Assembly: GCF_001645125.1 (NCBI RefSeq) | Contig: NZ_LXKA01000326.1 | Location: 1 to 64,000, forward strand | From: Paraburkholderia ginsengiterrae | GTDB taxonomy: Bacteria; Pseudomonadota; Gammaproteobacteria; Burkholderiales; Burkholderiaceae | Length of the DNA stretch: 64,000 bases | Direction: 5' to 3' | Part shown: positions 34,036 to 43,295 of the stretch, one piece after another | How positions within the stretch are numbered: position 1 is the first letter of the stretch | How the letters are laid out: every line of letters begins with the position of its first letter | The notes under the pieces: generated by a model | What the model was told of the DNA's origin: nothing | Seen by the model: the letters and a program-made list of their open reading frames with translations, nothing else | The model's database searches: none | Translations under genes and position numbers: made by a program

Positions 34036-35622
34036 ATGCCGGAACTTTCGTATCCACAACCAGGCGCTGCCGGCGGAAAGGGGCGCAGTATCAGCCTCAT
34101 GATCTTCCTCGCGGTGATTCTGGTCGGCGCCGTTTACTGCGCCATACACCTGACGGATGATCTGCAACCCGTTCGCGAAAGCTCCGTTCTGCCTTATTTC
34201 CTGCTCGGTATTGCGCTCGTGATCGCGCTGGGCTTCGAATTCGTCAATGGCTTTCATGACACGGCGAACGCGGTCGCGACCGTGATCTATACGCATTCGC
34301 TCGCGCCGAATCTTGCGGTGGTATGGTCGGGCAGCTGGAATTTTCTCGGCGTGCTCACCTCGACCGGCGCAGTCGCGTTCGGCGTTCTGCAGTTGCTTCC
34401 CGTCGAACTGATTCTTCAGGTAGGCAGCAGCGCCGGCTTTGCGATGGTGTTCGCCTTGCTGATCGCCGCGATCATCTGGAATCTGGGCACCTGGTATTTC
34501 GGCCTGCCGTCGTCGAGCTCGCATACGCTGATCGGTTCGATCATCGGCGTCGGTCTGATGAATCAGCTGATGCACGGCGCCAACGGCACGAGCGGCGTGG
34601 ACTGGAATCAGGCGCTCGGCGTCGGCAAGTCGCTGCTGTTTTCGCCAATAATAGGCTTTCTTGCGTCGGGCTTGCTCCTGCTGATCCTGAAAGCCGTGGT
34701 GCGCGTTCCCGCGTTGTATGCCGAACCCAAAGGCAAGGAACCACCGCCGTTCTGGATCCGCTGCCTGCTGATTCTGACCTGCACGGGCGTTTCGTTTGCG
34801 CACGGTTCGAACGACGGCCAGAAAGGCATGGGCCTCATCATGCTGATCCTGATCGGCACGGTGCCGACCGCCTATGCCCTGAACAAGGCCGTGACGCCGG
34901 CGGAAACGCAGACCTTCATCGCCGTCGCGCATCAGACTTCGGCCACGCTCGCCAAATACACGCAAGGCGCCGCGCCTTCGGCCAATCCCCGTGCCGATGT
35001 CGAAGCTTACGTGCGCACCCGCCAGCTCACGCCCGCCACCGTGCCGGCCTTGCAGCAACTGACCGACATGATTGGCAGCCAGGTCACCGCGTCGGGTTCG
35101 ATGGCCGCCGTGCCGCAAGGCATTGTCGATAACGTGCGCAACAACATGTACGTGGCATCCGAGGCGATTCGTCTGATGATGAAATCCGGCCAGCCGGCTT
35201 TCTCGCCCGAGGACGCCAATGCGATCAGCAACTTCAAGTCACAAACCGATCACGCCACCAAATTCATTCCGACCTGGGTGAAGGTCGCGGTGGCGATTGC
35301 CCTCGGCCCCGGCACGATGGTGGGCTGGAAGCGCATTGTCGTGACGGTCGGCGAGAAGATCGGCAAGCAGCATCTCACGTACGGCCAGGGTGCATCGGCT
35401 GAAGCGGTGGCGATGCTGACCATCGGCGCCGCCGACCTGTACGGCTTGCCGGTCTCGACCACGCACGTGCTGTCCTCGGGTGTGGCCGGCACGATGGCGG
35501 CCAACGGCTCCGGCCTGCAATGGAGCACGGTGCGCAGCCTGATCCTCGCCTGGGTGCTGACGCTGCCGGTGTCGATCGCACTGGCGGCAGGTTTGTACTG
35601 GTTGTTCCGCGCGGTGTTCTAA
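34036..35622 (+). CDS. PiT-family inorganic phosphate transporter
   Basis: 528 residues from ATG 34036 (TTGAGG upstream). Both PiT signatures are present: GFEFVNGFHDTANAVATVIYT near 72 and SFAHGSNDGQKGMGLIMLIL near 254, plus GLPVSTTHVLSSGVAGTM near the C-terminus. A ~150-residue cytoplasmic insert splits the helices. It imports phosphate with cations across the inner membrane at low affinity. Followed by two terminators and the convergent ppk2 gene. Confidence 0.95.
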   Translation: MPELSYPQPGAAGGKGRSISLMIFLAVILVGAVYCAIHLTDDLQPVRESSVLPYFLLGIALVIALGFEFVNGFHDTANAVATVIYTHSLAPNLAVVWSGSWNFLGVLTSTGAVAFGVLQLLPVELILQVGSSAGFAMVFALLIAAIIWNLGTWYFGLPSSSSHTLIGSIIGVGLMNQLMHGANGTSGVDWNQALGVGKSLLFSPIIGFLASGLLLLILKAVVRVPALYAEPKGKEPPPFWIRCLLILTCTGVSFAHGSNDGQKGMGLIMLILIGTVPTAYALNKAVTPAETQTFIAVAHQTSATLAKYTQGAAPSANPRADVEAYVRTRQLTPATVPALQQLTDMIGSQVTASGSMAAVPQGIVDNVRNNMYVASEAIRLMMKSGQPAFSPEDANAISNFKSQTDHATKFIPTWVKVAVAIALGPGTMVGWKRIVVTVGEKIGKQHLTYGQGASAEAVAMLTIGAADLYGLPVSTTHVLSSGVAGTMAANGSGLQWSTVRSLILAWVLTLPVSIALAAGLYWLFRAVF

Positions 35623-35632
35623 GCCCACGCGG

Positions 35633-35691
35633 CGGCCGGTCTTCGGACCGGCCGTGACAGAAAAAAAGCGCGTTCGATGAACGCGCTTTTT
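35633..35691. terminator. Tandem terminators between PiT and ppk2 genes
   Basis: First hairpin CGGCCGGTC-TTCG-GACCGGCCG (35633-35654) has a UUCG tetraloop. Second, GCGCGTTC-GAT-GAACGCGC (35668-35686), is flanked by A7 and T5, so it can stop transcription from both sides. Confidence 0.88.
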
Positions 35692-35727
35692 ATTTGCCCA
35701 ACCGCCGTCGGGCAATCAATAAAGCGA

Positions 35728-36654
35728 TCAATACACCTCAGGCACGATAATCGCGGGCGGCACCGGCTGCCGGCTGTACTCGTCGTGATATACGCGCTGC
35801 GGCAGTTCGATCTGCGGATGCTCGATCTCGTGATACGGCACCTGGCTCAGCAGGTGATGAATGCAATTCAGGCGCGCGCGCTTCTTGTCGACGGCCTGCA
35901 CGACCCACCACGGCGCCTCGGGAATATGCGAGCGCTGCAGCATCACTTCCTTGGCTTGCGTATAGGCTTCCCAACGGCGCCGGCTTTCAAGGTCCATGGG
36001 ACTCAGTTTCCATTGCTTCAGCGGATCGTGAATGCGGTTCTGGAAGCGGATTTCCTGCTCTTCGTCGGTAATCGAAAACCAGTATTTGAGAATCTGCACG
36101 CCGCTGCGTGCCAGCATCTTTTCGAACTCCGGCACCGAGCGGAAGAACTCTTCGTATTCCTGGTCGGTGCAAAAATTCATCACGCGTTCGACGCCCGCGC
36201 GGTTGTACCAGCTCCGGTCGAACAGCACCATTTCGCCGCCCGCCGGCAGATGCGAGACGTAACGTTGGAAATACCATTGCGTGCGTTCGCGGTTATTCGG
36301 TGCGGGCAGCGCCGCCACGCGGCAGACACGCGGATTGAGCCGCTGCGTGATGCGTTTGATCGCCCCGCCCTTGCCGGCCGCGTCACGCCCCTCGAAAATC
36401 ACCACCAGCCGATGACCGGTCTGCACGATCCAGTCCTGCAACTTGACGAGTTCGCCCTGCAGCCGGAACAACTCGCGAAAGTACACTTTGCGCGCCTCGC
36501 GATGCTCGGGCGTGAAACCCTCCGCGCCATCGATGATGCGGTCGTCGACCTCCATTTCGAGTTCCTCGTCGTACGCGTCGATAAGGTCCTCTTCGAAGCG
36601 GCGCTGCCGCTCTGCCATGATTTCGGCGTCAGGTCTCGGATCCAGCTCTTTCAT
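35728..36654 (-). CDS. ppk2: Polyphosphate kinase 2 (class I)
   Basis: 308 residues from ATG 36654 (GGGAG upstream); longer starts at 36678 and 36777 are less likely. Walker A GRDAAGKGG at 89-97, Walker B FDRSWYNRAGVE from 145, lid residues in KYWFSITDEEQEIRFQ. Single-domain PPK2 uses polyphosphate to phosphorylate ADP or GDP. Convergent with the phosphate transporter and close to a CHAD protein. Confidence 0.92.
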   Translation of the reverse strand: MKELDPRPDAEIMAERQRRFEEDLIDAYDEELEMEVDDRIIDGAEGFTPEHREARKVYFRELFRLQGELVKLQDWIVQTGHRLVVIFEGRDAAGKGGAIKRITQRLNPRVCRVAALPAPNNRERTQWYFQRYVSHLPAGGEMVLFDRSWYNRAGVERVMNFCTDQEYEEFFRSVPEFEKMLARSGVQILKYWFSITDEEQEIRFQNRIHDPLKQWKLSPMDLESRRRWEAYTQAKEVMLQRSHIPEAPWWVVQAVDKKRARLNCIHHLLSQVPYHEIEHPQIELPQRVYHDEYSRQPVPPAIIVPEVY

Positions 36655-36823
36655 TGCGGCTCTCCCGGCAACGGACATGGTTAGGCGCGCGTCGGCAAGC
36701 GCGACGCGGAGGCGTTCGATTATCGAAGCGGCAGGTGTCAGCCGTGTTACCAATGCCGCTGCGCCGATCGCAGCCACGCGTTATCGACGCCCATCATAGC
36801 GAGTTTTACCCTTGGGCCCGGCG

Positions 36824-37225
36824 CTAACGCAACGGTTTTGCGAAACTGAGTTCGTGGCCGTCCGGATCGGTAATGTGAAAGTAGCGCTCGCCCCACGGCG
36901 CATCGGCGGGTTCGAACAGCGGCGTGAGCCCTGCCGCCAGCGCCTTGCGGTAAAGCGCGTCGACATCGGACACGTGAATGATCACGCGGCCCCACCAGGC
37001 CACCGGCGCTCGCGTATCGACGATCAGGTTCAGATACGCGCCGCCGAACGCAAACGATGTAAACGCCTCCTGCGGACCGCCGAATTTCATCGGGAAGCCT
37101 AGCGCTTCGTAAAACAGCACGGCGCGCGGCATGTCGCGGGTGGCGAGCGTGATGGCGCTGAGCGATTCGATGCGCGGTTCTTCGGTCGGCGCACCCGAAG
37201 CGGCTGACGTGGCAGGTTGATTCAT
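36824..37225 (-). CDS. VOC (glyoxalase/bleomycin-resistance fold) protein
   Basis: 133 residues from ATG 37225, preceded by AAGGAGACA. One vicinal-oxygen-chelate module: ITLATRDMPRAVLFYEALGF at the start, INLHVSD-like IIHVSDVDALYRKAL in the middle, and ITDPDGHELSFAKPL at the end, with the usual metal-ligand His and Glu. The substrate is unknown; such proteins act as lyases, dioxygenases or binding proteins. Confidence 0.85.
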   Translation of the reverse strand: MNQPATSAASGAPTEEPRIESLSAITLATRDMPRAVLFYEALGFPMKFGGPQEAFTSFAFGGAYLNLIVDTRAPVAWWGRVIIHVSDVDALYRKALAAGLTPLFEPADAPWGERYFHITDPDGHELSFAKPLR

Positions 37226-37416
37226 GGCGGCTGTCTCCTTGGCGTGGTCAGCGCCTTCCGTATCGAGCACGGCGCATGCCGGATTATTGGCGTGAGCTCA
37301 TTGGCGTGAGCTTGGAAAGTGTCTCACAGCCTGTGCTGCCCGCTCTGTCCGTATGCGCACTTGAAAACCCTTGCGCCGCCCCGCATCTGCGTCTTCCGAT
37401 TATCCGGAGCATCGCC

Positions 37417-38460
37417 ATGGGAAGCCGTCCACGCTTCGTCGATGACCTGTCGCGCGCCGCATCCGACGCCCCCGGGCCCGAGACACGCAATCCTTTATCC
37501 GACGACGCTCTGCTCGACGCCTATTCCCGCACCGTGATCGGTGCGCTGGAACGCGTTCAGCAGGCGGTTGCCTTCATTTCCGTCGAGCGCCGGCTGCCTG
37601 GCGAGGCGTCCGGCCGCGGGCACGGCGTGCGCGGCGGCACCGGTTCGGGCTTTCTGTTCACACCCGACGGCTATCTGCTCACCAACAGCCACGTCGTGCA
37701 TGGCGCCACCCATATCAAGGTGACGCTCGCCGACGGCGCGACCTTCGACGCCGATCTGGTCGGCGACGATCCCGGCAGCGATCTGGCTGTCCTGCGCATC
37801 GGGTCGCCCGAGCCGTTGCCCCACGTCGAGCTTGGCGAGTCGTCGAAGCTGCGCGTGGGACAGATCGCGATTGCCGTCGGCAATCCGCTCGGCCTTGCGC
37901 AGACCGTGACAACCGGCGTCGTGTCGGCGCTCGGCCGCTCGCTGCGTTCGAACTCAGGCCGCATGATCTACGACGTGATCCAAACCGATGCCGCGCTCAA
38001 TCCCGGTAATTCGGGCGGCCCGCTGATCAATTCGGCCGGCCAGGTGATCGGCGTGAATACCGCGATCATTCCCGGCGCGCAGGCGATCTGCTTTGCCACC
38101 GCGATCGACACCGCGAAGTGGGTCATCATGCAGATTTTCACGTATGGCCGCGTACGTCGAGCCTATATCGGCGTGGCGGGCACGACGAGGCCGCTGTCGC
38201 GCCGGGTGCAGCGCTATTTCGGCTTGAGTTCGGCAAGCGGCGTGCACGTCATGGAGATCGTCAAGGAGAGTCCGGCCGCGCTCGGCGGCCTGCGCGCCGA
38301 CGATACGATCATTGCGATCGACGCGCTGGCCGTGCAGGACGTGGACAGCCTGCAACGCACGCTGGACGCGTCGCGAATCGACAAGCCCGTGAACGTGACG
38401 GTGCTGCGCGGCGCGCAGCGGCTGGAACTGACGCTGACGCCGGTCGAACAGGCTGGCTGA
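37417..38460 (+). CDS. HtrA-like serine protease (S1C) with one PDZ domain, no signal peptide
   Basis: 347 residues from ATG 37417 (CGGAG upstream). Trypsin-like domain with the triad H92 (TNSHVVHG), D122 (GSDLAVLRI), S199 (NPGNSGGP), then one PDZ domain at about 250-340 (RRAYIGVAGTTRPL, VHVMEIVKESPAALGGLRADD). Unlike DegP/DegS there is no signal peptide or anchor, so a cytoplasmic location is suggested. Regulatory loops are short. Monocistronic, closed by a terminator. Confidence 0.9.
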   Translation: MGSRPRFVDDLSRAASDAPGPETRNPLSDDALLDAYSRTVIGALERVQQAVAFISVERRLPGEASGRGHGVRGGTGSGFLFTPDGYLLTNSHVVHGATHIKVTLADGATFDADLVGDDPGSDLAVLRIGSPEPLPHVELGESSKLRVGQIAIAVGNPLGLAQTVTTGVVSALGRSLRSNSGRMIYDVIQTDAALNPGNSGGPLINSAGQVIGVNTAIIPGAQAICFATAIDTAKWVIMQIFTYGRVRRAYIGVAGTTRPLSRRVQRYFGLSSASGVHVMEIVKESPAALGGLRADDTIIAIDALAVQDVDSLQRTLDASRIDKPVNVTVLRGAQRLELTLTPVEQAG

Positions 38461-38487
38461 TTCGCACGCCTCGCACCGGAATACGAA

Positions 38488-38520
38488 AAAGCCTCGCGTT
38501 CGGACAGAACGCGAGGCTTT
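38488..38520. terminator. Strong hairpin terminator between protease and ggt genes
   Basis: AAAGCCTCGCGTTC (38488-38501), loop GGACA, GAACGCGAGGCTTT (38507-38520): a 14-bp perfect stem, A-rich on one side and T-rich on the other, usable by both convergent genes. Confidence 0.88.
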
Positions 38521-38574
38521 GTTCGGCAACGGCCCATCTCGTACGATGCACCGCGCGGGTTCATGCAAAGACGC

Positions 38575-40308
38575 TTACTGGATCACCCTCGTCACGCCGC
38601 GGCCGCGCGGATCGGCGGCGGCTTCCGGCGTCGTGCCATTGATCTTGATCGCCTGGATGTCGCCGCTGAAATCCTGCCCCTCCAGCTTGTAGCCCTTGGC
38701 TTCGATCTGCTGGGCTAGTTCGCCCTTGATCGGCATGTACGGCTCCCAGAAAATCGTGTTCGGCGGCAACAGCTGGTGATGGAAGCGCATCTCGGCGACC
38801 GCTGCCTGCAGCGGCATGTTGTAGTCGTAGACGTTGTTGATCACCTGGAAGATCGACGTGAAGATGCGCGAGCCGCCCGGCGTGCCGATCACGAGCGACA
38901 CCTTGCCGTCCTTGGTCAGGATGGTCGGCGTCATCGAGGAGAGCGGGCGCTTCTTCGCCTCGATTGCGTTCGCGTCTTTGCCCACCACGCCGAACACATT
39001 CGCGACGCCCGGCTTCGCGGAGAAGTCATCCATCTCGTCGTTCAGCACTATGCCGGTGCGGTCCGCCACCACGCCCGAGCCGAAATAGCCGTTGATGGTG
39101 TAGGTGTTCGACACGGCGTTACCCCACTTGTCGATCACCGAGAAGTGCGTGGTTTCCGCTTTCTCCGGCATCGACGTGCCAAGGCCGGCCTGAACGCTGC
39201 GCGTGTCTGAAGGCGCGTTCGGATTGACTTCGCCGGCGCGCTTCGCGATGTACGCGTCGTCGGTCAATTGCGCGACCGGCACCTTGTAGAAGTCCGGGTC
39301 GCCGAGATACTGCGCGCGGTCGGCGAAGACACGCTTCTCGATTTCCGCGATCAGATGCACGTATTGCGCGGAATTGAGCTTGACGTCCTTGAAGTCGGGC
39401 GCGATATCGGCCTTCATCTTCAGCAGTTGCACGAGACCGATGCCACCCGAGCTCGGGGGCGGCGCGGTGACAATGCGATAGCCATTCCAGTCAGCCTGGA
39501 TCGGCTCGCGCCACACCGCTTTGTACTGCTGGAGATCGGCCTTGGTGATCAGACCGTGGCCACGCATGGACGCCGCGATCAGATCCGCCGTCTTGCCCGA
39601 GTAGAAATCTTTCGCGCCTTGATCCGAAATGCGCTGCAGCACGGCAGCGAGATCAGGCTGTTTGAAATTGACGCCTTCTTTCAGATTGCCGAAGTAGGTG
39701 TCGAAGTTAGTCTTGCCCGCGAAGTCTTTCGCGGCGTCGTCGCGGCGGTCCTGCAACTGCTTGCTGACCTCGAAGCCGTCGCGCGCGTAGTGAATGGCCG
39801 GCGCGAGCACCTGCTTCCACTGGAGCTTGCCGAAGCGGCGCTGCGCCTGCCACATGCCGTCGACGGTGCCCGGCACGCCCACCGCGCGATAGCCGAACAG
39901 GCTCATGTTCTTGATGACCTCGCCCTTGTCGTCCAGATACATGTTGCGGGTCGCGGCAAGTGGGGCGCGCTCGCGATAGTCGAGGAAATAGGGCTTGCCG
40001 TCGACGTAGAGCGTCATGAAGCCGCCGCCGCCAATGTTGCCCGCTTCCGGATACGTAACGGCGAGCGTAAAGGCGATCGCGACCGCCGCATCGACGGCAT
40101 TGCCGCCTTCCTTGAAGATCTGCTCGGCGGCATCGGCGCTGAATTTGTCCGCGACCGCAATGGCGGAGGCGGTCAGTACGGCCGGTTGAACTTTCGCGGG
40201 CGGCTTCGCGAAGGCCGGCGTCGCTTCGAGGAAACCGGTTGATACGGACACGAGCGCCACCAGCGCAAACCCGCTGGCGGACGATTTGACGTTGCGGAAC
40301 AACCTCAT
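38575..40308 (-). CDS. ggt: Gamma-glutamyltransferase (periplasmic)
   Basis: 577 residues from ATG 40308. Signal peptide about 1-34 (cut near AFA). The autoprocessing site is T386 of TTHFSVIDKWGNAVSNTY, the N-terminus of the small subunit. PPPSSGGIGLVQLL and KRPLSSMTPTIL are further family blocks. It cleaves glutathione and other gamma-glutamyl compounds in the periplasm. Flanked by terminators on both sides, so monocistronic. Confidence 0.95.
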   Translation of the reverse strand: MRLFRNVKSSASGFALVALVSVSTGFLEATPAFAKPPAKVQPAVLTASAIAVADKFSADAAEQIFKEGGNAVDAAVAIAFTLAVTYPEAGNIGGGGFMTLYVDGKPYFLDYRERAPLAATRNMYLDDKGEVIKNMSLFGYRAVGVPGTVDGMWQAQRRFGKLQWKQVLAPAIHYARDGFEVSKQLQDRRDDAAKDFAGKTNFDTYFGNLKEGVNFKQPDLAAVLQRISDQGAKDFYSGKTADLIAASMRGHGLITKADLQQYKAVWREPIQADWNGYRIVTAPPPSSGGIGLVQLLKMKADIAPDFKDVKLNSAQYVHLIAEIEKRVFADRAQYLGDPDFYKVPVAQLTDDAYIAKRAGEVNPNAPSDTRSVQAGLGTSMPEKAETTHFSVIDKWGNAVSNTYTINGYFGSGVVADRTGIVLNDEMDDFSAKPGVANVFGVVGKDANAIEAKKRPLSSMTPTILTKDGKVSLVIGTPGGSRIFTSIFQVINNVYDYNMPLQAAVAEMRFHHQLLPPNTIFWEPYMPIKGELAQQIEAKGYKLEGQDFSGDIQAIKINGTTPEAAADPRGRGVTRVIQ

Positions 40309-40442
40309 TGCGAATTCCCCCAAGACGATTCATTCGTCTGACTATTGCAGTTGCCTTGGGTTTATAGCATGCGATCTACTTGCTTGCGAAGCCGCTAGTT
40401 ATCGTAGGGTCCATGTTGCGGCACACAAAAACACCCGTTCGA

Positions 40443-40460
40443 TGCGGCGCAAAAGCCGCA
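40443..40460 (-). terminator. Probable terminator after the DHA2 exporter gene
   Basis: TGCGGC-GCAAAA-GCCGCA (40443-40460). Read leftward, the stem is followed after 12 bases by TTTTTG. It lies 70 bp beyond the exporter stop. The distance to the T-run makes it uncertain. Confidence 0.4.
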
Positions 40461-40530
40461 CGCGAAAAACCCGAGACAAGGGTTGTCAGCAACGCGCATG
40501 CCGCGGCGCGAACCGCGGCGTGCCTCGGGC

Positions 40531-41934
40531 TTACGCGCGGCCGCGCCGGCCACGCGCAATTTCGTCGCCCGCGCCTTGCGGCAGGCGCGCGGTGATGGGA
40601 ATCGACAGGAACGAGAACAAACCGACTATCAGAAATGCCGGCCAGAAATCGGCGAACACGATGGTCGAATGGCCCTGAACGTGATGTGAAATTTGCAGCA
40701 CGATGCCCGCGATCGTCACGCCAAGGCCCAGCGAAATCTGCTGGATCACACTCGCGACGCTCGTCGCGCGGCCCACGTCGTGGCTCGGAATATCGGCATA
40801 CGCCAGCGTATTCAACGAGGTGAACTGCAACGAGGGGAAGAAGCCGCCAAACAGCACGACACACCAGATCAGCCAATGCGGCGTGCCTGGGAAGAACAGC
40901 CCATACGTGGCAATGACGAGGCCCGCGCAACCCGCGTTGAACATCAGCACGGTGCGAAATCCGAAACGCTCCAGGATGCGCGACGCGGCCGCCTTCATGA
41001 AGATCGATCCAAACGCCGAAGCACACGTGATCGCCCCCGACTTGAACGCCGTCATGCCGAGACCTTCCTGCAACGCCAGCGGCAGCAGAAACGGCACCGC
41101 CCCGAGACCAATGCGAAACAGCGAGCCGCCCACCACGCTCGCGTGAAAACTCGGAATGCGCAACAGGCGCAGATCGAGCACAGGCAATTCGACCCGGCTC
41201 GCGTACAGCACGTACAGCGCCAGTAGCACCACGCCGGCCACGCACATGACGATCGACACCGGGTTCGAGACCAGCTCGCCGCCCACCAGCGAGAGCCCCA
41301 GCATAAACAGCGACGCCCCGCCCGCGGACAATATGAAGCCGGTCCAGTCCAGCCTGCCGGGATGCGCCTCGCGCACGTTGGCAATGTGCTTGTTCGTGAG
41401 CCAGATGCCGAGCAGGCCAATTGGAATGTTGACGACGAAGATCAGGCGCCAATGCAGATACGTGGTGATGAAGCCGCCGAGCGGCGGTCCGATCACCGGT
41501 CCAAGCAGGGCCGGCACCGTCAGATAATTGACCGCGCGAATGAAGTCGGACTTCGGCACTGAGCGGAAGATGATGATGCGCCCGACCGGCACCATCATCG
41601 CACCGCCAATGCCCTGCACGAAGCGCGCAACCACGAAGGTGCCGAGCGAAGTGGACGCCGCGCACATCAGCGAACCGGCCATGAAAATGCCGATGGCCGT
41701 GCGAAACACCGTGCGTGAACCGAAGCGATCGGCGACCCAGCCGCAAATCGGAATGAAGACGCCGAGGCCGATGACATACGCGGTCACGGCGAGCTTGAGT
41801 GTGATGGGGTCCTGGCCGAGATCGCGTGCCAGGACCGGCAGCGACGTCACGATGACCGTGCCGTCCACATTCTCCATGAACATCGCACACGCGACGATCA
41901 GCGGAACAATGAAAGCGCCTAAGGCAAGAGGCAT
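40531..41934 (-). CDS. MFS transporter, DHA2 (14-helix) drug exporter type
   Basis: 467 residues. Motif A region GWVADRFGSRTVFRTAIGIF near 62, motif C-like LGPVIGPPLGGFITTYLHWRLIF split around 145, typical of EmrB/QacA proteins. N-terminal MFMENVDGTVIVTSLPVLA is the DHA2 hallmark. Proton-driven export of drugs or metabolites through the inner membrane. No EmrA-type adaptor is adjacent. A weak ribosome site precedes ATG 41934. Confidence 0.92.
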   Translation of the reverse strand: MPLALGAFIVPLIVACAMFMENVDGTVIVTSLPVLARDLGQDPITLKLAVTAYVIGLGVFIPICGWVADRFGSRTVFRTAIGIFMAGSLMCAASTSLGTFVVARFVQGIGGAMMVPVGRIIIFRSVPKSDFIRAVNYLTVPALLGPVIGPPLGGFITTYLHWRLIFVVNIPIGLLGIWLTNKHIANVREAHPGRLDWTGFILSAGGASLFMLGLSLVGGELVSNPVSIVMCVAGVVLLALYVLYASRVELPVLDLRLLRIPSFHASVVGGSLFRIGLGAVPFLLPLALQEGLGMTAFKSGAITCASAFGSIFMKAAASRILERFGFRTVLMFNAGCAGLVIATYGLFFPGTPHWLIWCVVLFGGFFPSLQFTSLNTLAYADIPSHDVGRATSVASVIQQISLGLGVTIAGIVLQISHHVQGHSTIVFADFWPAFLIVGLFSFLSIPITARLPQGAGDEIARGRRGRA

Positions 41935-41995
41935 TGGTATAGCGGCGGGTTGCTAGGCCGCCTAGTGTAAGTCAGCGAAGACGCTCAGTGCAGAT

Positions 41996-42343
41996 TTAAC
42001 GCGACGCCGTAACGAGCGGTTGCAGTTGCGGCAGGATCTCGGTGCCGGCACGCGCCACGTCGTTCGGAAAGTCGATTTCGATCCAGGGCGCGCCGGTCAC
42101 GTCGGCGGTATCGAACACCTGGCTGCGTTCGAGCAGCAGGTCGCGCACCGCTTCTTCGTGCGGCATGTTGGCCCGGCCGCTCTCCACATAGCCGGCCACG
42201 ATCTGCGTAAAGTGCAGCGCGGTTTGCTGGCGGAAGCGGAACAAGCCGACAGTGACGAACGGGGCCACGAGCCGGCGGGCAAGCCGGGCGTCCCATGTCC
42301 TGGGAGGCGGAGCATTTATTGGAGTTTTGGGCTGCGATGTCAT
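41996..42343 (-). CDS. Hypothetical protein
   Basis: 115 residues from ATG 42343. The N-terminus is proline-rich, followed by a helical region (FVTVGLFRFRQQTALHFTQIVAGYVE) and an acidic half ending near PWIEIDFPNDVARAGTEILPQL. No signal peptide. A longer open frame to 42685 exists but would overlap the divergent region. I do not recognise the family; codon use looks real. Confidence 0.55.
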   Translation of the reverse strand: MTSQPKTPINAPPPRTWDARLARRLVAPFVTVGLFRFRQQTALHFTQIVAGYVESGRANMPHEEAVRDLLLERSQVFDTADVTGAPWIEIDFPNDVARAGTEILPQLQPLVTASR

Positions 42344-42590
42344 AGCCCGGAAATATATACGGGATCGCAAAAACTTGCTTTCTGTCTGCAAGATTCGTAG
42401 CACCTGGTTCTCATTTCGCGTACGTTCCGGCGGCCCCGAAGCAGGATTGGCTGAATCGCGATAAAGTGTCAGTGCAGTTGCGCCTGGCATGTGGGATCTC
42501 ATCGATGCGCAACGCTTCCCGAGTCCCGACATCGCGCCGCCGCCCGTCGCAAAGACACTACATATCGAATCCGGGCCGCCGCTCATACTT

Positions 42591-43022
42591 ATGAAACGCT
42601 TGATTTCGTCTGCACTCCTTGCTCTGACTGCCGCGCTACCGCTCGCCGGCCGCGCCGCCGCGCTCGACGAACCGCTCACGTGCAATGAAAGCGGCCATCA
42701 GTTCATTGCCGATCTCGTCCGTCAAGACATGATCGATCCGAAGCCCACGCGCGTGGAGAGCAACTCGATCAACGCTTTCTCGCCGGTATCCGGTGCCGAT
42801 CTGACCGCCTACGGCTTTCGCGTGTTCGCGGTAGTGGGCTATGAAAAAGACGACCCGATGTTCCGCGTAGGGAATGGCGAACCGGTCGCCAACTCGGCCT
42901 ACGGCGTGGTGGTGTTCGGTAGCGAAGCCAAAGTGCGGAACGCGATTGCCGGATCGGGCAGCACGGCGATCGTGCACCACGTGGCGCCGCTCATCACCGC
43001 GATTTTCTGCAAGCGGAGCTGA
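42591..43022 (+). CDS. Small secreted hypothetical protein
   Basis: 143 residues from ATG 42591. Signal peptide MKRLISSALLALTAALPLA with cut near GRAAA. The mature part has two cysteines (LTCNESG near 31 and IFCKRS at the end) that could form a disulfide, and no recognised domain. Periplasmic or secreted. Divergent from the gene at 41996. Confidence 0.65.
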   Translation: MKRLISSALLALTAALPLAGRAAALDEPLTCNESGHQFIADLVRQDMIDPKPTRVESNSINAFSPVSGADLTAYGFRVFAVVGYEKDDPMFRVGNGEPVANSAYGVVVFGSEAKVRNAIAGSGSTAIVHHVAPLITAIFCKRS

Positions 43023-43091
43023 GGCGGCGCGGCGGCGCCGCTCGAAGCGCAGATGACCGATTGAGCGATACGAAAATCTCGCGGTGCGAGT

Positions 43092-43233
43092 TATAATTGA
43101 TGCAGATGGATTTTCCGGGGCCCGCAAGGGCGTCTATCTGCCCCCTGATCGACAGGGTCCAGCCGTGCTGGTTACATCGGTTCATACCGATCAAGCGCAC
43201 CCGCGAAGTTATGAGGCCCCCTTGTGGGGCCTC
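43092..43233 (+). ncRNA. Candidate structured RNA: consecutive hairpins in a convergent gap
   Basis: A TATAAT box at 43092-43097 precedes four stems within 132 bases: GCAGAT/ATCTGC (43102-43107, 43136-43141) enclosing GCCC-GCAA-GGGC (43120-43131, GNRA loop); CCAGC-CGT-GCTGG (43159-43171); ATCGGT-TCAT-ACCGAT (43176-43191); and GAGGCCCC-CTTGT-GGGGCCTC (43213-43233). No -35 and no U-run are evident. No protein here looks credible. I cannot match it to a known RNA family; it might be a small RNA or the 3' end of the gene before it. Confidence 0.4.
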
Positions 43234-43295
43234 ACCTATTTGAGCGGATCGAAATCAATGCAGCGGCGTACCGGCGGTTTGGCGGCGAGCCCCTG

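Noticed and set aside
33886-35118. 410-codon - strand frame across the PiT gene
   Set aside because: Shadow frame; the + strand has the complete PiT signatures.
40376-41890. 504-codon frame on the same strand as the DHA2 exporter
   Set aside because: The alternative frame gives an Arg/His-rich product, while the frame at 40531-41934 has all 14 helices and motifs.
43171-43200. T-loop-like GGTTCATACC suggesting a tRNA
   Set aside because: The loop has six bases, no anticodon arm or acceptor stem can be built around it, and there is no CCA end.
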